NCBI GenBank assembly: GCA_003554025.1
Contig: PWFC01000039.1
Coordinates: forward strand, 1-64,000
From: Mollicutes bacterium
GTDB taxonomy: Bacteria; Bacillota_I; Bacilli_A; Izemoplasmatales; Izemoplasmataceae
Direction: 5' to 3'
DNA length: 64,000 bases
The notes beneath the pieces were generated by a model, which searched no databases, was not told the DNA's origin, and worked only from the letters and a program-made list of their open reading frames with translations. Positions within the stretch are counted from its first letter, which is position 1. Each line of letters starts with the position of its first letter. The translations under genes were made by a program, and so were the position numbers. Shown here piece after piece: positions 7,106 through 15,710 of this stretch.

Positions 7106-8400
7106 AAAACATACTCGACACACTTTTCAAACCTTTTCGAGCCCTTGGCTCCCTTTTCGGAAAAATTCCGTGGAAGACGCTGGCTAATTGGGTTTTGGTT
7201 CCATTCGTCCTAACTGGTCGCTTGTTGGTCAAGCTGAAAAGAAAAATCGGCGCCACCGCCTTCGGTCAGCGTTTGGACAAACGCTGGATGAAGATTCTCA
7301 CCTGGAGCGGAGAGAAGCCCGAATCGATCAACGTGGCCTCAAGCCTTATCGCCGTCTTTTTAGGATTGTTGTTCGGCTTCGTCGTCATGCTTGTCGTGGA
7401 CCCTTCCAACGCCGTTTCGGGTTTCTTCACGATTCTATTTGGCCCTTTCCAGCAAGGAATGCGTAGCGTTGGCGACACCATATTTTACGCCGTGCCCATC
7501 ATCTTGACGGGGCTGAGCGTGGCGTTTGCCTTTCGCACGGGCCTTTTTAACATCGGCGCGTCGGGACAATTGTACGTCGGCGCATTTGTGGCTGTCTACA
7601 TAGGGGTCCAATGGGATTTCTTAGGTCCAACGCATTGGATTGTCGCCTGCATCGGCGCGATTTTGGCGGGCGCCGCGTGGGGCGCTATTCCGGGGTTGCT
7701 TAAGGCGTTTCGCAACGTCCACGAGGTAGTCGTTTCCATCATGCTCAATTATGTGTCGATCTATCTTGTGAACTTGCTGGTGCGCTCGTTCATTTTCAAC
7801 CCCACTTTGAACAGGGCTTTGGGCCCTGAATCGAGCGCTCATATCCCGACGTTGTTTTTGGATAATCTCTTCCCTCGTTCAAGCATCAACATCGGCATTT
7901 TCATAACATTGGCGGCGGTGTTTTTGTTTCATGTTTTGCTCAACCGCACCGTATTCGGTTATGAACTAAAAAGCGTTGGCTTGAATCGTGAAGCCGCTAG
8001 GTATGCGGGCATGAAAGAGAAGAGGAACATCACGTTATCGATGACCATCGCCGGCGGCATCGCCGGTTTGGCCGGAGCGATGATGTTTTTGGTGCCGGGC
8101 ACATACATTCGCATTGTCGATGTGCCGCTTGAACAAGGGTTCACCGGCATCGCCATTGCGTTGTTAGGATTGTCTGCGCCATTTGGCGTGCTGATTGCCG
8201 GATTGTTTTACGGCGGCATCAACCGTGGCGGTTATTTCGCCCAGAGCCTTTATCGTGAAGAGATTGTCAACGTGATCATTGCGGTCATTATCTATTTTAG
8301 TGCGTTGAGCCTGTTCACGAAACAAGTGATCGCCAAATACATACGCAAACGTACAAAAAAAGACGTCCAATTGCAAGAATCGAAGGGGGATGTCGGATGA
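7102..8400 (+). CDS. Nucleoside ABC importer, permease 1
   Basis: 432 residues. After a basic, amphipathic N-terminal 75 residues come about nine membrane helices of the BPD_transp_2 (branched-chain/ribose/nucleoside) fold. FRTGLFNIGASGQLYVGA and the cytoplasmic loop LNREAARYAGM are characteristic of the YufP/NupP half. It should pair with the next gene to form the translocation pore. It overlaps both neighbours by four bases, so the four genes are tightly coupled. The long N-terminal extension is common in this permease half. Confidence 0.9.
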   Translation: MKNILDTLFKPFRALGSLFGKIPWKTLANWVLVPFVLTGRLLVKLKRKIGATAFGQRLDKRWMKILTWSGEKPESINVASSLIAVFLGLLFGFVVMLVVDPSNAVSGFFTILFGPFQQGMRSVGDTIFYAVPIILTGLSVAFAFRTGLFNIGASGQLYVGAFVAVYIGVQWDFLGPTHWIVACIGAILAGAAWGAIPGLLKAFRNVHEVVVSIMLNYVSIYLVNLLVRSFIFNPTLNRALGPESSAHIPTLFLDNLFPRSSINIGIFITLAAVFLFHVLLNRTVFGYELKSVGLNREAARYAGMKEKRNITLSMTIAGGIAGLAGAMMFLVPGTYIRIVDVPLEQGFTGIAIALLGLSAPFGVLIAGLFYGGINRGGYFAQSLYREEIVNVIIAVIIYFSALSLFTKQVIAKYIRKRTKKDVQLQESKGDVG

Positions 8401-9368
8401 TTGTCGAAGTGTTCAATGAAATTGTTTCAATGCTCTCTTATGTAATCCCCGTTATGATTGCGCTGATGATTGTCGCTTTGGGCGGTCTCTTCAGCGAACG
8501 AAGCGGCACCATCAACATCGCTCTTGAGGGAATCATGGTCATGGGCGGTTTCATCGGCGCGATGATTCTTTATGTATTGCTCAACCACACGGAACTGCAT
8601 ATTCAGCTTTCCGTGTTCATTGCGTTAATCGTCGGCGCCCTATCGGGCATGGCGTTCAGCTTTTTCCATGCGTTCGCTTCCGTCCGGATGAAATCGAACC
8701 AAATCATCAGCGCCACCGCGCTCAACCTCTTCGCCGCCTCGGTCGGCGTCTTTGTCGCCCGTACGGTGTTTGGGTATCGGCGCATCAACGTTGATGAAAG
8801 CTATCGCATCGACGTTCCCATTTTATCGGAAATCCCCATTTTGGGCGATTTGTTGTTTAAGAACGCGTTTCTTTCGACCTATCTTGGCATTATCATTTTA
8901 ATCGCCGTCATCATTATTTTATACCGTACCCGTTTTGGTCTTCGGCTGAGAAGCTGCGGGGAAAACCCGCACGCTGCAGACTCACTGGGCATCGATGTCG
9001 GTCGCATGCGCTATGCGGGCGTGCTCATTTCCGGTTTGCTTGCCGGCTTGGGCGGCGCCGTGTTTGTCATAGCCTTCCAAAATCGTTTTGAAAGCGATGT
9101 CCGGGGTTTCGGGTTCCTTGCGCTCGCGTTGCTTATTTCGGGGCAATGGCGTCCACAACGGATTTTTGTCATTTCCATACTTTTTGCCTTGATGCGCGTC
9201 ATTGCCGCAAGGTCCGATTCCATCATGGGCATCCAAGCCATCGACATTCCCACAGAAGTGTTCCGGATGCTTCCTTATCTTTTAACCATAGCGGTGTTAG
9301 CCTTCACTTCGAAGACTTCGAAAGCTCCGGAAGCGCTTGGCGAGCCCTACGACACCGGAAAACGATGA
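8397..9368 (+). CDS. Nucleoside ABC importer, permease 2
   Basis: 323 residues, about nine helices, BPD_transp_2 fold. The segment LFSERSGTINIALEGIMVMG and the loop ENPHAADSLGIDVGRMRYAG mark it as the YufQ/NupQ partner of the preceding permease. ATGA overlap with the upstream gene. The transcript ends nine bases downstream at a strong terminator, so this is the last gene of the importer operon. Confidence 0.9.
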   Translation: MIVEVFNEIVSMLSYVIPVMIALMIVALGGLFSERSGTINIALEGIMVMGGFIGAMILYVLLNHTELHIQLSVFIALIVGALSGMAFSFFHAFASVRMKSNQIISATALNLFAASVGVFVARTVFGYRRINVDESYRIDVPILSEIPILGDLLFKNAFLSTYLGIIILIAVIIILYRTRFGLRLRSCGENPHAADSLGIDVGRMRYAGVLISGLLAGLGGAVFVIAFQNRFESDVRGFGFLALALLISGQWRPQRIFVISILFALMRVIAARSDSIMGIQAIDIPTEVFRMLPYLLTIAVLAFTSKTSKAPEALGEPYDTGKR

Positions 9369-9377
9369 AAACACGCA

Positions 9378-9406
9378 AAAGAACGGTCCTCGGGCCGTTC
9401 TTTTTT
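9378..9406 (+). terminator. Rho-independent terminator of the importer operon
   Basis: AAGAACGG pairs with CCGTTCTT around an 8-base loop and is followed by six T residues. Confidence 0.85.
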
Positions 9407-9454
9407 CGCTTGCCCTTTGAACCCTAAATGGGTTACGCTTAAAGACTCGGGCGA

Positions 9455-9483
9455 TTGTGTCTTAAGTGTTGTTGTGGTAAAAT
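9455..9483 (+). promoter_or_regulatory. Promoter of small membrane protein gene
   Basis: TTGTGT, 17-base spacer, TAAAAT, about 60 bases before the start codon. Confidence 0.45.
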
Positions 9484-9542
9484 TGATAGAAAGCGAATTT
9501 GTCTTTTAAAGAATTGTATGCTTAGAAACAGGGGGTGAAGCA

Positions 9543-9725
9543 ATGAAACGGATCATAGGGTTTTCGGCGATGTTGATCGCCCTTCCGATTTTCATGATTG
9601 CCGGCGTCTTGTTTGCGCATTGGTTTGACGAAAACATCGGCATGATTCTTTCCTTTATGGCGTTTGTCGTGTGGGTCGTTGTCGGCATTTTGGTGGTTGT
9701 TGAGATGAACGAAGAACGGCTTTGA
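9543..9725 (+). CDS. Small two-helix membrane protein
   Basis: 60 residues, ATG preceded by GGGGGTGA. Two hydrophobic helices (residues about 4-25 and 32-54) are joined by a short acidic loop (HWFDENIG), with a short charged tail. I do not recognise the family; its size resembles single-domain membrane stress proteins. It has its own promoter, and the following protease gene has a separate strong ribosome site. No stop or indel is seen, so it is probably a real gene. Confidence 0.6.
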   Translation: MKRIIGFSAMLIALPIFMIAGVLFAHWFDENIGMILSFMAFVVWVVVGILVVVEMNEERL

Positions 9726-9876
9726 AAATGATTTTGGACGGTTGTACGTTTTCGTCTTGAATGTTAAACACGCCATCTTCGATAGATTATTGGCTTCATC
9801 CAAACATCGCATTTTTTGACATTGACATGGCCCTTTGGGAGTGTCGCCGCCGTGATTTCTTCGTTGAGGAGGAATT

Positions 9877-10671
9877 ATGAAAATGTTCGAAAACAAAAAG
9901 CCCGCCCCTTGGCTGTTTCTAATCGGCACCCTTCTTTGGACGTGGGGATTTTTGTTTCTGACCATTCTTACGCCCCAGCATTATTTACAATTCCCTACCG
10001 TTTTGTTGACGTTGTTGGGAGGTCTCGGGCCCTTGATTGTTTCTTTGTGTTTGATTCGCAAGGGGTATTGGGACGCAACCCTTGACAAAACGTCTTCTCA
10101 ATTTCTTTTAAGAGTGTTCAATCCGAAAACTTTGAAATTTAGATGGTATCTTCACATTTTTGTTTTGGCCCTGTTTCTTTCAGTCTTTCCCGCGGTGATA
10201 GAATCGATACGAACCGGCGATTTTAAACTCCTCGATGTTGGCGTCCTAACGTTCATGGTGATTGGGGTCGTCATTGGGGGACTAGAAGAGATCGGTTGGC
10301 GAGCGTATGCCCTTGAAGGGCTGCAAAGGAAGGTTCCCGTAATCTTCGCCAGCCTGATTGTGGGTGCGTTTTGGGCGATTTGGCATTTTCCGCTCTTTTT
10401 TATCGACGGCACGTATCAATCGCAACTGGGCGTTGGAACTTTGGCTTTTTGGTCTTTTCATGCGGCCATTTTGATAGGGTCGCCGATTTATGCTTGGTTG
10501 TACAACCAAAGTGGCCGGATTGCTTTTGCGGTGGTTTTTTACCATGCTCTTGGCAATCTGATGGGCGAACTGATTGCGGATGCGCATCCTGTCAATTTGT
10601 TTGTGGAAGCGGTTGTCGCCTTTGGCCTCGTTGTTTTGTTCCGGCAATGGATGATGCGCAGGCGGACCTAA
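9877..10671 (+). CDS. CPBP-family intramembrane metalloprotease
   Basis: 264 residues, about eight helices, ATG preceded by GAGGAGGAA. The CPBP (CAAX protease/Abi) motifs are present in order: EEIGWR with Glu137, Glu138 and Arg142; FWAIWHFPLF with the second-motif His; and FYHALGN with the third His and Asn. These residues bind the metal in Rce1-type enzymes in the membrane. Bacterial members act in peptide maturation, bacteriocin self-immunity or protein secretion; no bacteriocin gene is visible here, so the role is unknown. Ends before a terminator shared with the convergent uracil permease gene. Confidence 0.85.
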   Translation: MKMFENKKPAPWLFLIGTLLWTWGFLFLTILTPQHYLQFPTVLLTLLGGLGPLIVSLCLIRKGYWDATLDKTSSQFLLRVFNPKTLKFRWYLHIFVLALFLSVFPAVIESIRTGDFKLLDVGVLTFMVIGVVIGGLEEIGWRAYALEGLQRKVPVIFASLIVGAFWAIWHFPLFFIDGTYQSQLGVGTLAFWSFHAAILIGSPIYAWLYNQSGRIAFAVVFYHALGNLMGELIADAHPVNLFVEAVVAFGLVVLFRQWMMRRRT

Positions 10672-10746
10672 TGTATACTCGCTAAACAATCGCTAAATCT
10701 TAAGAACTATGAAGGAAAGTTGCCCGCTTTCCGTTAAACGATACAC

Positions 10747-10774
10747 AAAAAGAGCCGGATTCCGGCTCTTTTTA
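10747..10774. terminator. Bidirectional terminator
   Basis: AAAAAGAGCCGGA / TCCGGCTCTTTTT is symmetric, with A and T runs on both sides. It serves both the CPBP gene and the convergent uracil permease gene. Confidence 0.85.
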
Positions 10775-10812
10775 TAGGGCGTGGAGTTTTGCGCACAATC
10801 CGCAACTACGGT

Positions 10813-12108
10813 TTACATGCGTTCTTCCATGTGGGTTTTCACAGGGGGATGCTTTTCGGGTTTCAAAATCACATTCAGCAAGACTCCGACAACCGCGGCC
10901 AAAGCCATGCCGCTGATGGAGATCTCTTCGGTGAAGCTAATCTCGGCGTTGCCTAACCCAATGACCAGCATCGCGCCGACAATGACTAGGTTTTTCATGT
11001 CGGATAGATTGACGCGCTCTTCAATCAGCACTTTGACGCCATTTCCGGCAATGAGGCCGTAAAGGATGATGGCGATGCCGCCTAAGACGGGGTCTGGGAT
11101 GCTCAAAATAAACGCTTGGATGTATCCGAGAAACCCTAAGCCGACGGCGATGATGGCGGCTAGTCCCGTCACCCATACGCTCGCGACCCTCGTCATGGCG
11201 ACCACTCCGGTGTTTTCTCCATAGGTCGTGTTGGCGGGGCCTCCGAGAGCGGAACTGACAAAGGTGGCGATGCCGTCGCCCATTAATGTGTTGTCGATGC
11301 CGGGGTCTTCGATCAAATCGCGATCGATGACTTCGCCGAGAACCGTATGGTTGCCGATGTGTTCGGCGATGGTGACGAAAGCGATGGGCACGAAGACCAG
11401 AACAGCGGAGAAGTTCGCCGGATAGGTTCCGACGAAACGGAAATCGGGAACCGTGAGCATCGAGGTGCCGGCGAACACTTCGCCAAGACTGACGACGTTG
11501 AATCCGATAGAGACCACGTAGCCGACGAGAATGGCCACCAAAAAGGGGACGATTTTCAAAAGCCCTTTGGCGTAGATGCTTACGATGATGACTGTTGAAA
11601 AGGTGATCAGCGCGATGATGGGCGCCACCAAATTGTCACTGCCCATAAGTCCCGCGTTTTCAATGGCGTTTGGGGCCAAGACCAAGCCGATAATCATAAT
11701 CATCGGCCCGACAACGACGGGAGGAAGAAGATTTTTCAGCCAATCCTTTCCGACGTATTTGATGATAAAGCCCACGGCAATATAAACCAATCCGACCGCG
11801 AAAAGGCCGAAATACGCGGCACTGAAATCTTTGGTTCCATCCGGCAATGTGACGGTGGCGTTTTGGATGGCGATGATGAAGGCGAAGCTGCTGCCTAAGA
11901 ACACAGGCGATTTGCCCTTGGTCATCACAATGTAGATCAGCGTTCCGATTCCGCAGGCGACAAGCGTCGCGCTAACGGGAAGACCGGTCAATATAGGAAC
12001 GAGGACAGTTGCGCCGAACATGGCAAAGACATGCTGAAGGCTCATGAAAAGCCATGAGCCGATGGATTTGGGACGTTCACGGACGTCTAACACTAGTTGT
12101 TTGTTCAT
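10813..12108 (-). CDS. uraA: Uracil permease, NCS2 family
   Basis: 431 residues. Start ATG 12108, directly behind AAGGAGG; a longer frame lacks a ribosome site. The NCS2/UraA fold shows in SLQHVFAMFGATVLVPILTG at the front, the first half-helix VFLGSSFAFI, and the later GGPANTTYGENTGVVAMTRV with the Glu of the base-binding site. It imports uracil (possibly xanthine) with protons. The leader between promoter and start is too short for a PyrR attenuator. It fits the nucleobase salvage theme with the importer and nucleoside hydrolase nearby. It is monocistronic, with its own promoter and terminator. Confidence 0.9.
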   Translation of the reverse strand: MNKQLVLDVRERPKSIGSWLFMSLQHVFAMFGATVLVPILTGLPVSATLVACGIGTLIYIVMTKGKSPVFLGSSFAFIIAIQNATVTLPDGTKDFSAAYFGLFAVGLVYIAVGFIIKYVGKDWLKNLLPPVVVGPMIMIIGLVLAPNAIENAGLMGSDNLVAPIIALITFSTVIIVSIYAKGLLKIVPFLVAILVGYVVSIGFNVVSLGEVFAGTSMLTVPDFRFVGTYPANFSAVLVFVPIAFVTIAEHIGNHTVLGEVIDRDLIEDPGIDNTLMGDGIATFVSSALGGPANTTYGENTGVVAMTRVASVWVTGLAAIIAVGLGFLGYIQAFILSIPDPVLGGIAIILYGLIAGNGVKVLIEERVNLSDMKNLVIVGAMLVIGLGNAEISFTEEISISGMALAAVVGVLLNVILKPEKHPPVKTHMEERM

Positions 12109-12142
12109 AGGAACCTCCTTATAATTATGCACAATCTTGTTT

Positions 12143-12170
12143 ATTATAGTACAAAAAGAAAAAATTGAAA
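12143..12170 (-). promoter_or_regulatory. Promoter of uraA
   Basis: On the minus strand: -35 TTTCAA, 16-base A/T-rich spacer, -10 TATAAT, about 35 bases before the ATG. Confidence 0.55.
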
Positions 12171-12245
12171 AGTCGCCGATGGGCACTGGCGCGATGCCAA
12201 AAGTGTAGACCGCATATTATGAAGGTGTTCGAACGGATGTTTTTG

Positions 12246-12274
12246 TTGCAAACCGTCCATGATTTCGTTAAGAT
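12246..12274 (+). promoter_or_regulatory. Promoter of the diguanylate cyclase gene
   Basis: TTGCAA, 17-base spacer, TAAGAT, about 35 bases before the start codon. Confidence 0.5.
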
Positions 12275-12308
12275 AAAAGGGCGTTATGACGTATGAGGGA
12301 GTGCCAAA

Positions 12309-13406
12309 ATGGATCGAACAATGATTGGCGATATAATGACAGTGCTGTTCTTCGCCGGAGCGCTTACAATGTGGCTCATCGTTTTTTATTTCTTTCGACG
12401 CACCAGGCTAAAGTACTTGCGGGAATGGTTGTTTTCGTGGACTTTTTTGCTTGCGTCTTATGTGATGTTGTTGTTAACACTTTGGCGTGAGATCGCTGTT
12501 TTCGGGTATTTATTTTCCATCGGCATCATCATAGCGGGCTTTTATTTTTTAAAAGGAATGTATGCCTACCGTCAAATTCGCTTTGCGCGTTTGTGGTACG
12601 TAATTTTGGGGCTATATATAATGACCGTGCTTTTTCATCCGGTGGTGCTTTATCCGCTTTTGCTGTTTCAACAATTGGTGTATCTTTTTTCCGCGTTTTT
12701 CTATATGGTTGCGGGTCTTATTATTTTACGCAGGGAATACAAAGAGGAAAAAATTTATGGCGTAATCTCCATCTTGTTTGCTTTTCAGCTTGCGTTTTAC
12801 CCCATCATCATTGCAACGGAAGCGTTTTATCCTTTTGGACTCCTCGTTTCAGCGCTTCTTGGCGGGCTTTTGTCCATCGGGATGATTTTTCTGCATTATT
12901 TCGACACCGTTTTTGTGGCGGAAAAAGAAAGGAAACGTCTTTATTACATTGGCTTTCACGACCGTTTGACAAAACTTCGCAACCGGGCGTATTTTGAAGA
13001 CTATGTGATGCCCACGTATAAAGACACAGGCATTCCGGTTTCGATTTTCTTTGTGGATTTGAACAATCTGAAACACATCAACGACACTCGTGGCCATTCG
13101 TACGGCGACAAATTATTGGTGAAAACGGCAAGGTTGTTAAAGTCCATCGCTTTAGAAGACGATGTCGTCATTCGCTATGGCGGCGACGAATTCCTTGTGG
13201 TGAGGCCGCACGCCTCCAAAGAAAAGAACAAGGCGTTTCTCGACGCCCTGGCCAAAAAATCCTCTATAGGCAAATACGGCAACTTGTCCATCGCCGCCGG
13301 AGTCGCGGAACGCACCGGTAGCCATTCCGTCGACGAACTCCTCGAAGAAGCGGAACGCAAAATGTACAAACGCAAAGACAAAATGTCCTCACAAGAAAGC
13401 GATTGA
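12309..13406 (+). CDS. Membrane-bound diguanylate cyclase (GGDEF)
   Basis: 365 residues; ATG preceded by GAGGGAG. Residues 10-200 hold about seven helices of unknown sensor type. A short linker leads to a GGDEF domain (about 205-360) with the intact active-site loop YGGDEF at 290-295 and the metal/GTP-binding FFVDLNNLKHIND region. No RxxD inhibitory site is seen five residues before GGDEF, so product feedback is probably absent. It would make c-di-GMP from two GTP at the inner face of the membrane in response to an unknown signal. A second c-di-GMP gene lies at 16868-18659. Confidence 0.87.
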   Translation: MDRTMIGDIMTVLFFAGALTMWLIVFYFFRRTRLKYLREWLFSWTFLLASYVMLLLTLWREIAVFGYLFSIGIIIAGFYFLKGMYAYRQIRFARLWYVILGLYIMTVLFHPVVLYPLLLFQQLVYLFSAFFYMVAGLIILRREYKEEKIYGVISILFAFQLAFYPIIIATEAFYPFGLLVSALLGGLLSIGMIFLHYFDTVFVAEKERKRLYYIGFHDRLTKLRNRAYFEDYVMPTYKDTGIPVSIFFVDLNNLKHINDTRGHSYGDKLLVKTARLLKSIALEDDVVIRYGGDEFLVVRPHASKEKNKAFLDALAKKSSIGKYGNLSIAAGVAERTGSHSVDELLEEAERKMYKRKDKMSSQESD

Positions 13407-13432
13407 CGAAAAATCCGAGGCATTGTGCATAC

Positions 13433-13470
13433 GAAAACTCCCTCCGGCGGTTGGCCGGCGGGAGTTTTTT
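13433..13470. terminator. Terminator between convergent genes
   Basis: AAAACTCCC... and ...GGGAGTTTTTT frame a GC-rich inner stem (CCGGC/GCCGG). A and T runs on both sides allow use in both directions. Confidence 0.8.
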
Positions 13471-13482
13471 ACACGCGCTTCT

Positions 13483-14550
13483 TTATTTTTGCTTTTGGAT
13501 GCGGTTGTAATAGCGTTCGATGAAAAAGCCGATGCCAATCAGCAACACCCCGCCAATGACGAAGAAAAGGGCGCGGGGCAGAAAATCGAAGAGTTCATCG
13601 AAATAAAACCGAAGAATCAAAGCGCCGATGGTTACAAGCGGCACGATGCGCTTATGGGTGAGAAGATAAAACAAGTAGGCCGCAAACAGTATGGTGAAAA
13701 GGACCGCGTAGACGTTTCCCGATTCAATGAAGAAGGCGGTTTCCCAAACGCCGGCGAACGACAAAGCGAATCCGGATACACCCACAGTCCATAGTCCCAT
13801 AGTTTTGAAAGCTTCTTGGTGAAAGGACTGCTTGAAATAATACATCGCGTTTCCTATCGCCATGAATGCCCAAACAGCCGCCAAACCGTTCAGCTCATAA
13901 TAGATGGGGAAGTATAGCAAGACTAAAAGCAAATAGGCAATGAGGAAATATACGGCTTTTTTGGGGTATCCGAGCCAATAATTGGCCGCTATCATAAGGG
14001 CGGTCATGAAGAGAAGTTGCCAAACAATCCATTGTTCGATACCGTTGATAACCCCGATTGTGGCGACGACATGCGCAAACACCAACAACACAATGTCTTT
14101 TTTGACCGCGCCCAAAAGAAGGGCGCCGAATGTCCAAAGGAAAAGCGAAGTGATTGTGAGCACGTTTAAATCAAAAGCGTCGACGATCAAAAAGATGCCC
14201 GACCCGTAAATCAGAACCGCTAGATAACGGAGTCCGCGCGAGGTGTAGCGGTGCACTCTTTCTGTAAAGATAGAAGCGGAAAGCGCAGCGCCGGCGGATA
14301 GGACGATGATGGTCACTTTCCAAACGTCATGGAGCGCCTCCCATTGGTTTGCGACCACCAACAAAAAGCCCAACCCGACAAGCACGGCCCCGACCGTCGC
14401 TACGGTCCAAACCACATTGGGGCCCTTGCCTTCTTCATAACGGTCCATCAACGATAGGTACTGCGCCTTTGAGATGATGTTTTCGTCTTTTGCGTCTTCA
14501 AGTTCTTTTTGAAGAAAGCGATACAAAAAGCGGTTAATTGGTTTTCTCAC
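13483..14550 (-). CDS. DUF2157-type polytopic membrane protein
   Basis: 355 residues. Start GTG 14550, preceded by AGGAGGC; in-frame codons upstream have no ribosome site. A cytoplasmic N-terminal 60 residues contain the helical segment LEDAKDENIISKAQYLSLMDRYEE typical of the DUF2157 head (split as LEDAKDENIISKA and QYLSLMDRYEE), followed by about ten helices beginning VGLGFLLVVANQWEAL, the family signature region (xxANWxxL). Function of the family is unknown. Monocistronic. Confidence 0.72.
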   Translation of the reverse strand: MRKPINRFLYRFLQKELEDAKDENIISKAQYLSLMDRYEEGKGPNVVWTVATVGAVLVGLGFLLVVANQWEALHDVWKVTIIVLSAGAALSASIFTERVHRYTSRGLRYLAVLIYGSGIFLIVDAFDLNVLTITSLFLWTFGALLLGAVKKDIVLLVFAHVVATIGVINGIEQWIVWQLLFMTALMIAANYWLGYPKKAVYFLIAYLLLVLLYFPIYYELNGLAAVWAFMAIGNAMYYFKQSFHQEAFKTMGLWTVGVSGFALSFAGVWETAFFIESGNVYAVLFTILFAAYLFYLLTHKRIVPLVTIGALILRFYFDELFDFLPRALFFVIGGVLLIGIGFFIERYYNRIQKQK

Positions 14551-14646
14551 AGCACGCCTCCTAGCCTTGGCGTATTCTACATTCGTCCATGAAGTTTCTA
14601 TGGACATTATATCATGCGTAGGTTTCTATACGCTTCTGAAATGTTT

Positions 14647-14675
14647 TTGTTTTTCCTTTGTTTTCATGGTAGAAT
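14647..14675 (+). promoter_or_regulatory. Promoter of the ribokinase operon
   Basis: TTGTTT, 17-base spacer, TAGAAT. It lies about 90 bases before rbsK and leaves a leader containing the palindrome at 14725-14740. Confidence 0.5.
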
Positions 14676-14724
14676 TTTGTATGCGACGCTGTCTGGCTTT
14701 TACACAGTAACATGTGTTGCATGG

Positions 14725-14740
14725 ATATATAGCTATATAT
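14725..14740. promoter_or_regulatory. Perfect 16-bp palindrome, candidate operator
   Basis: ATATATAG followed directly by CTATATAT. It sits between the promoter and the ribosome site of rbsK, about 50 bases past the -10 box, where a bound repressor would block elongation. No regulator gene is adjacent. Confidence 0.4.
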
Positions 14741-14765
14741 GAAACCCATTTAAAAGAGGTGTTTT

Positions 14766-15710
14766 ATGCCAAGCGTATACGTTTTAGGGAGCGTCAACAT
14801 GGATTTGGCGTTTTCGTTGTCGCGTCTGCCAAGACGAGGCGAAACCATCCAAAGCGATAAGTTTCTCATGTCTCCGGGCGGAAAAGGCGCGAACCAGGCC
14901 GCCGCCTGCGCGAAACAAGGGGTAAAAACTTATATGCTCGGAAGCGTCGGCGACGATCCGCTTTCGCAAGCGTTAAAAAGCGCTTTGCTTTCAAGCGGTA
15001 TCGATTGTGGACACCTCAAAGAGCTAAAAGGTGAAGTTTGCGGGGTTGCCGGAATTCTTTTGGAAGGCGGGGACAACCGCATCATAATCGAAGGCGGCGC
15101 CAACAAGCATCACGATATGGACGCTTTGCGAAAAACCTTCAACGAATACGCCGCGAAAGGCGATTATCTTGTCTGCCAATTGGAAATTCCGACGGATGTT
15201 GTCGAAAAAGCCTTCAAAAGCGCCAAAGAACTTGGGCTCACAACCGTTTTGAACACCGCCCCCGCCAAAGAACTTCCCGATACGCTTTTCCCATTGGTGG
15301 ATTTGTTGGTCTTAAACGAAATCGAGACGGAAACGCTAATCGGTGTCCGTCCCGATTCAAAAGCCAACCGACAAAACGCCGCGAAAGCGCTCATGGACAA
15401 GGGCGCAGGCGCCGTTTTGTTCACTTTGGGAAAACAAGGCAGCGTTTATTACGACGCCCAAGGACACCTATACAGCGGCGCTTATGCCGTACAAGCTCTT
15501 GACACAACCGCTGCGGGCGATGCGTATATCGGCGTTTTGATTGCGTCTCTTGCCAACGGGCAAACCATGCAAGAGGCGATGCGTGTTGCTAGTGCGGCCG
15601 CGGCGATCACCGTGCAAACTTTTGGCGCATTGGAAGCCATTCCTTTCAAACAGGATATTGACGATTTTTTAAAACGCTATGCCAAGCAAAAAAAGGAGAA
15701 CGGCGAATGA
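14766..15710 (+). CDS. rbsK: Ribokinase
   Basis: 314 residues, ATG preceded by AAGAGGTG. PfkB fold: the front motif GSVNMDLAF, the sugar-binding SPGGKGANQAA, the ATP-region VLNEIETETLIG and the catalytic segment TTAAGDAYIG, where the Asp is the base. The usual TGAGD reads TAAGD here, a conservative change. It phosphorylates ribose to ribose 5-phosphate. The next gene, a nucleoside hydrolase, overlaps by four bases and releases ribose from nucleosides, so the pair links nucleoside uptake to the pentose phosphate pathway. Confidence 0.92.
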   Translation: MPSVYVLGSVNMDLAFSLSRLPRRGETIQSDKFLMSPGGKGANQAAACAKQGVKTYMLGSVGDDPLSQALKSALLSSGIDCGHLKELKGEVCGVAGILLEGGDNRIIIEGGANKHHDMDALRKTFNEYAAKGDYLVCQLEIPTDVVEKAFKSAKELGLTTVLNTAPAKELPDTLFPLVDLLVLNEIETETLIGVRPDSKANRQNAAKALMDKGAGAVLFTLGKQGSVYYDAQGHLYSGAYAVQALDTTAAGDAYIGVLIASLANGQTMQEAMRVASAAAAITVQTFGALEAIPFKQDIDDFLKRYAKQKKENGE

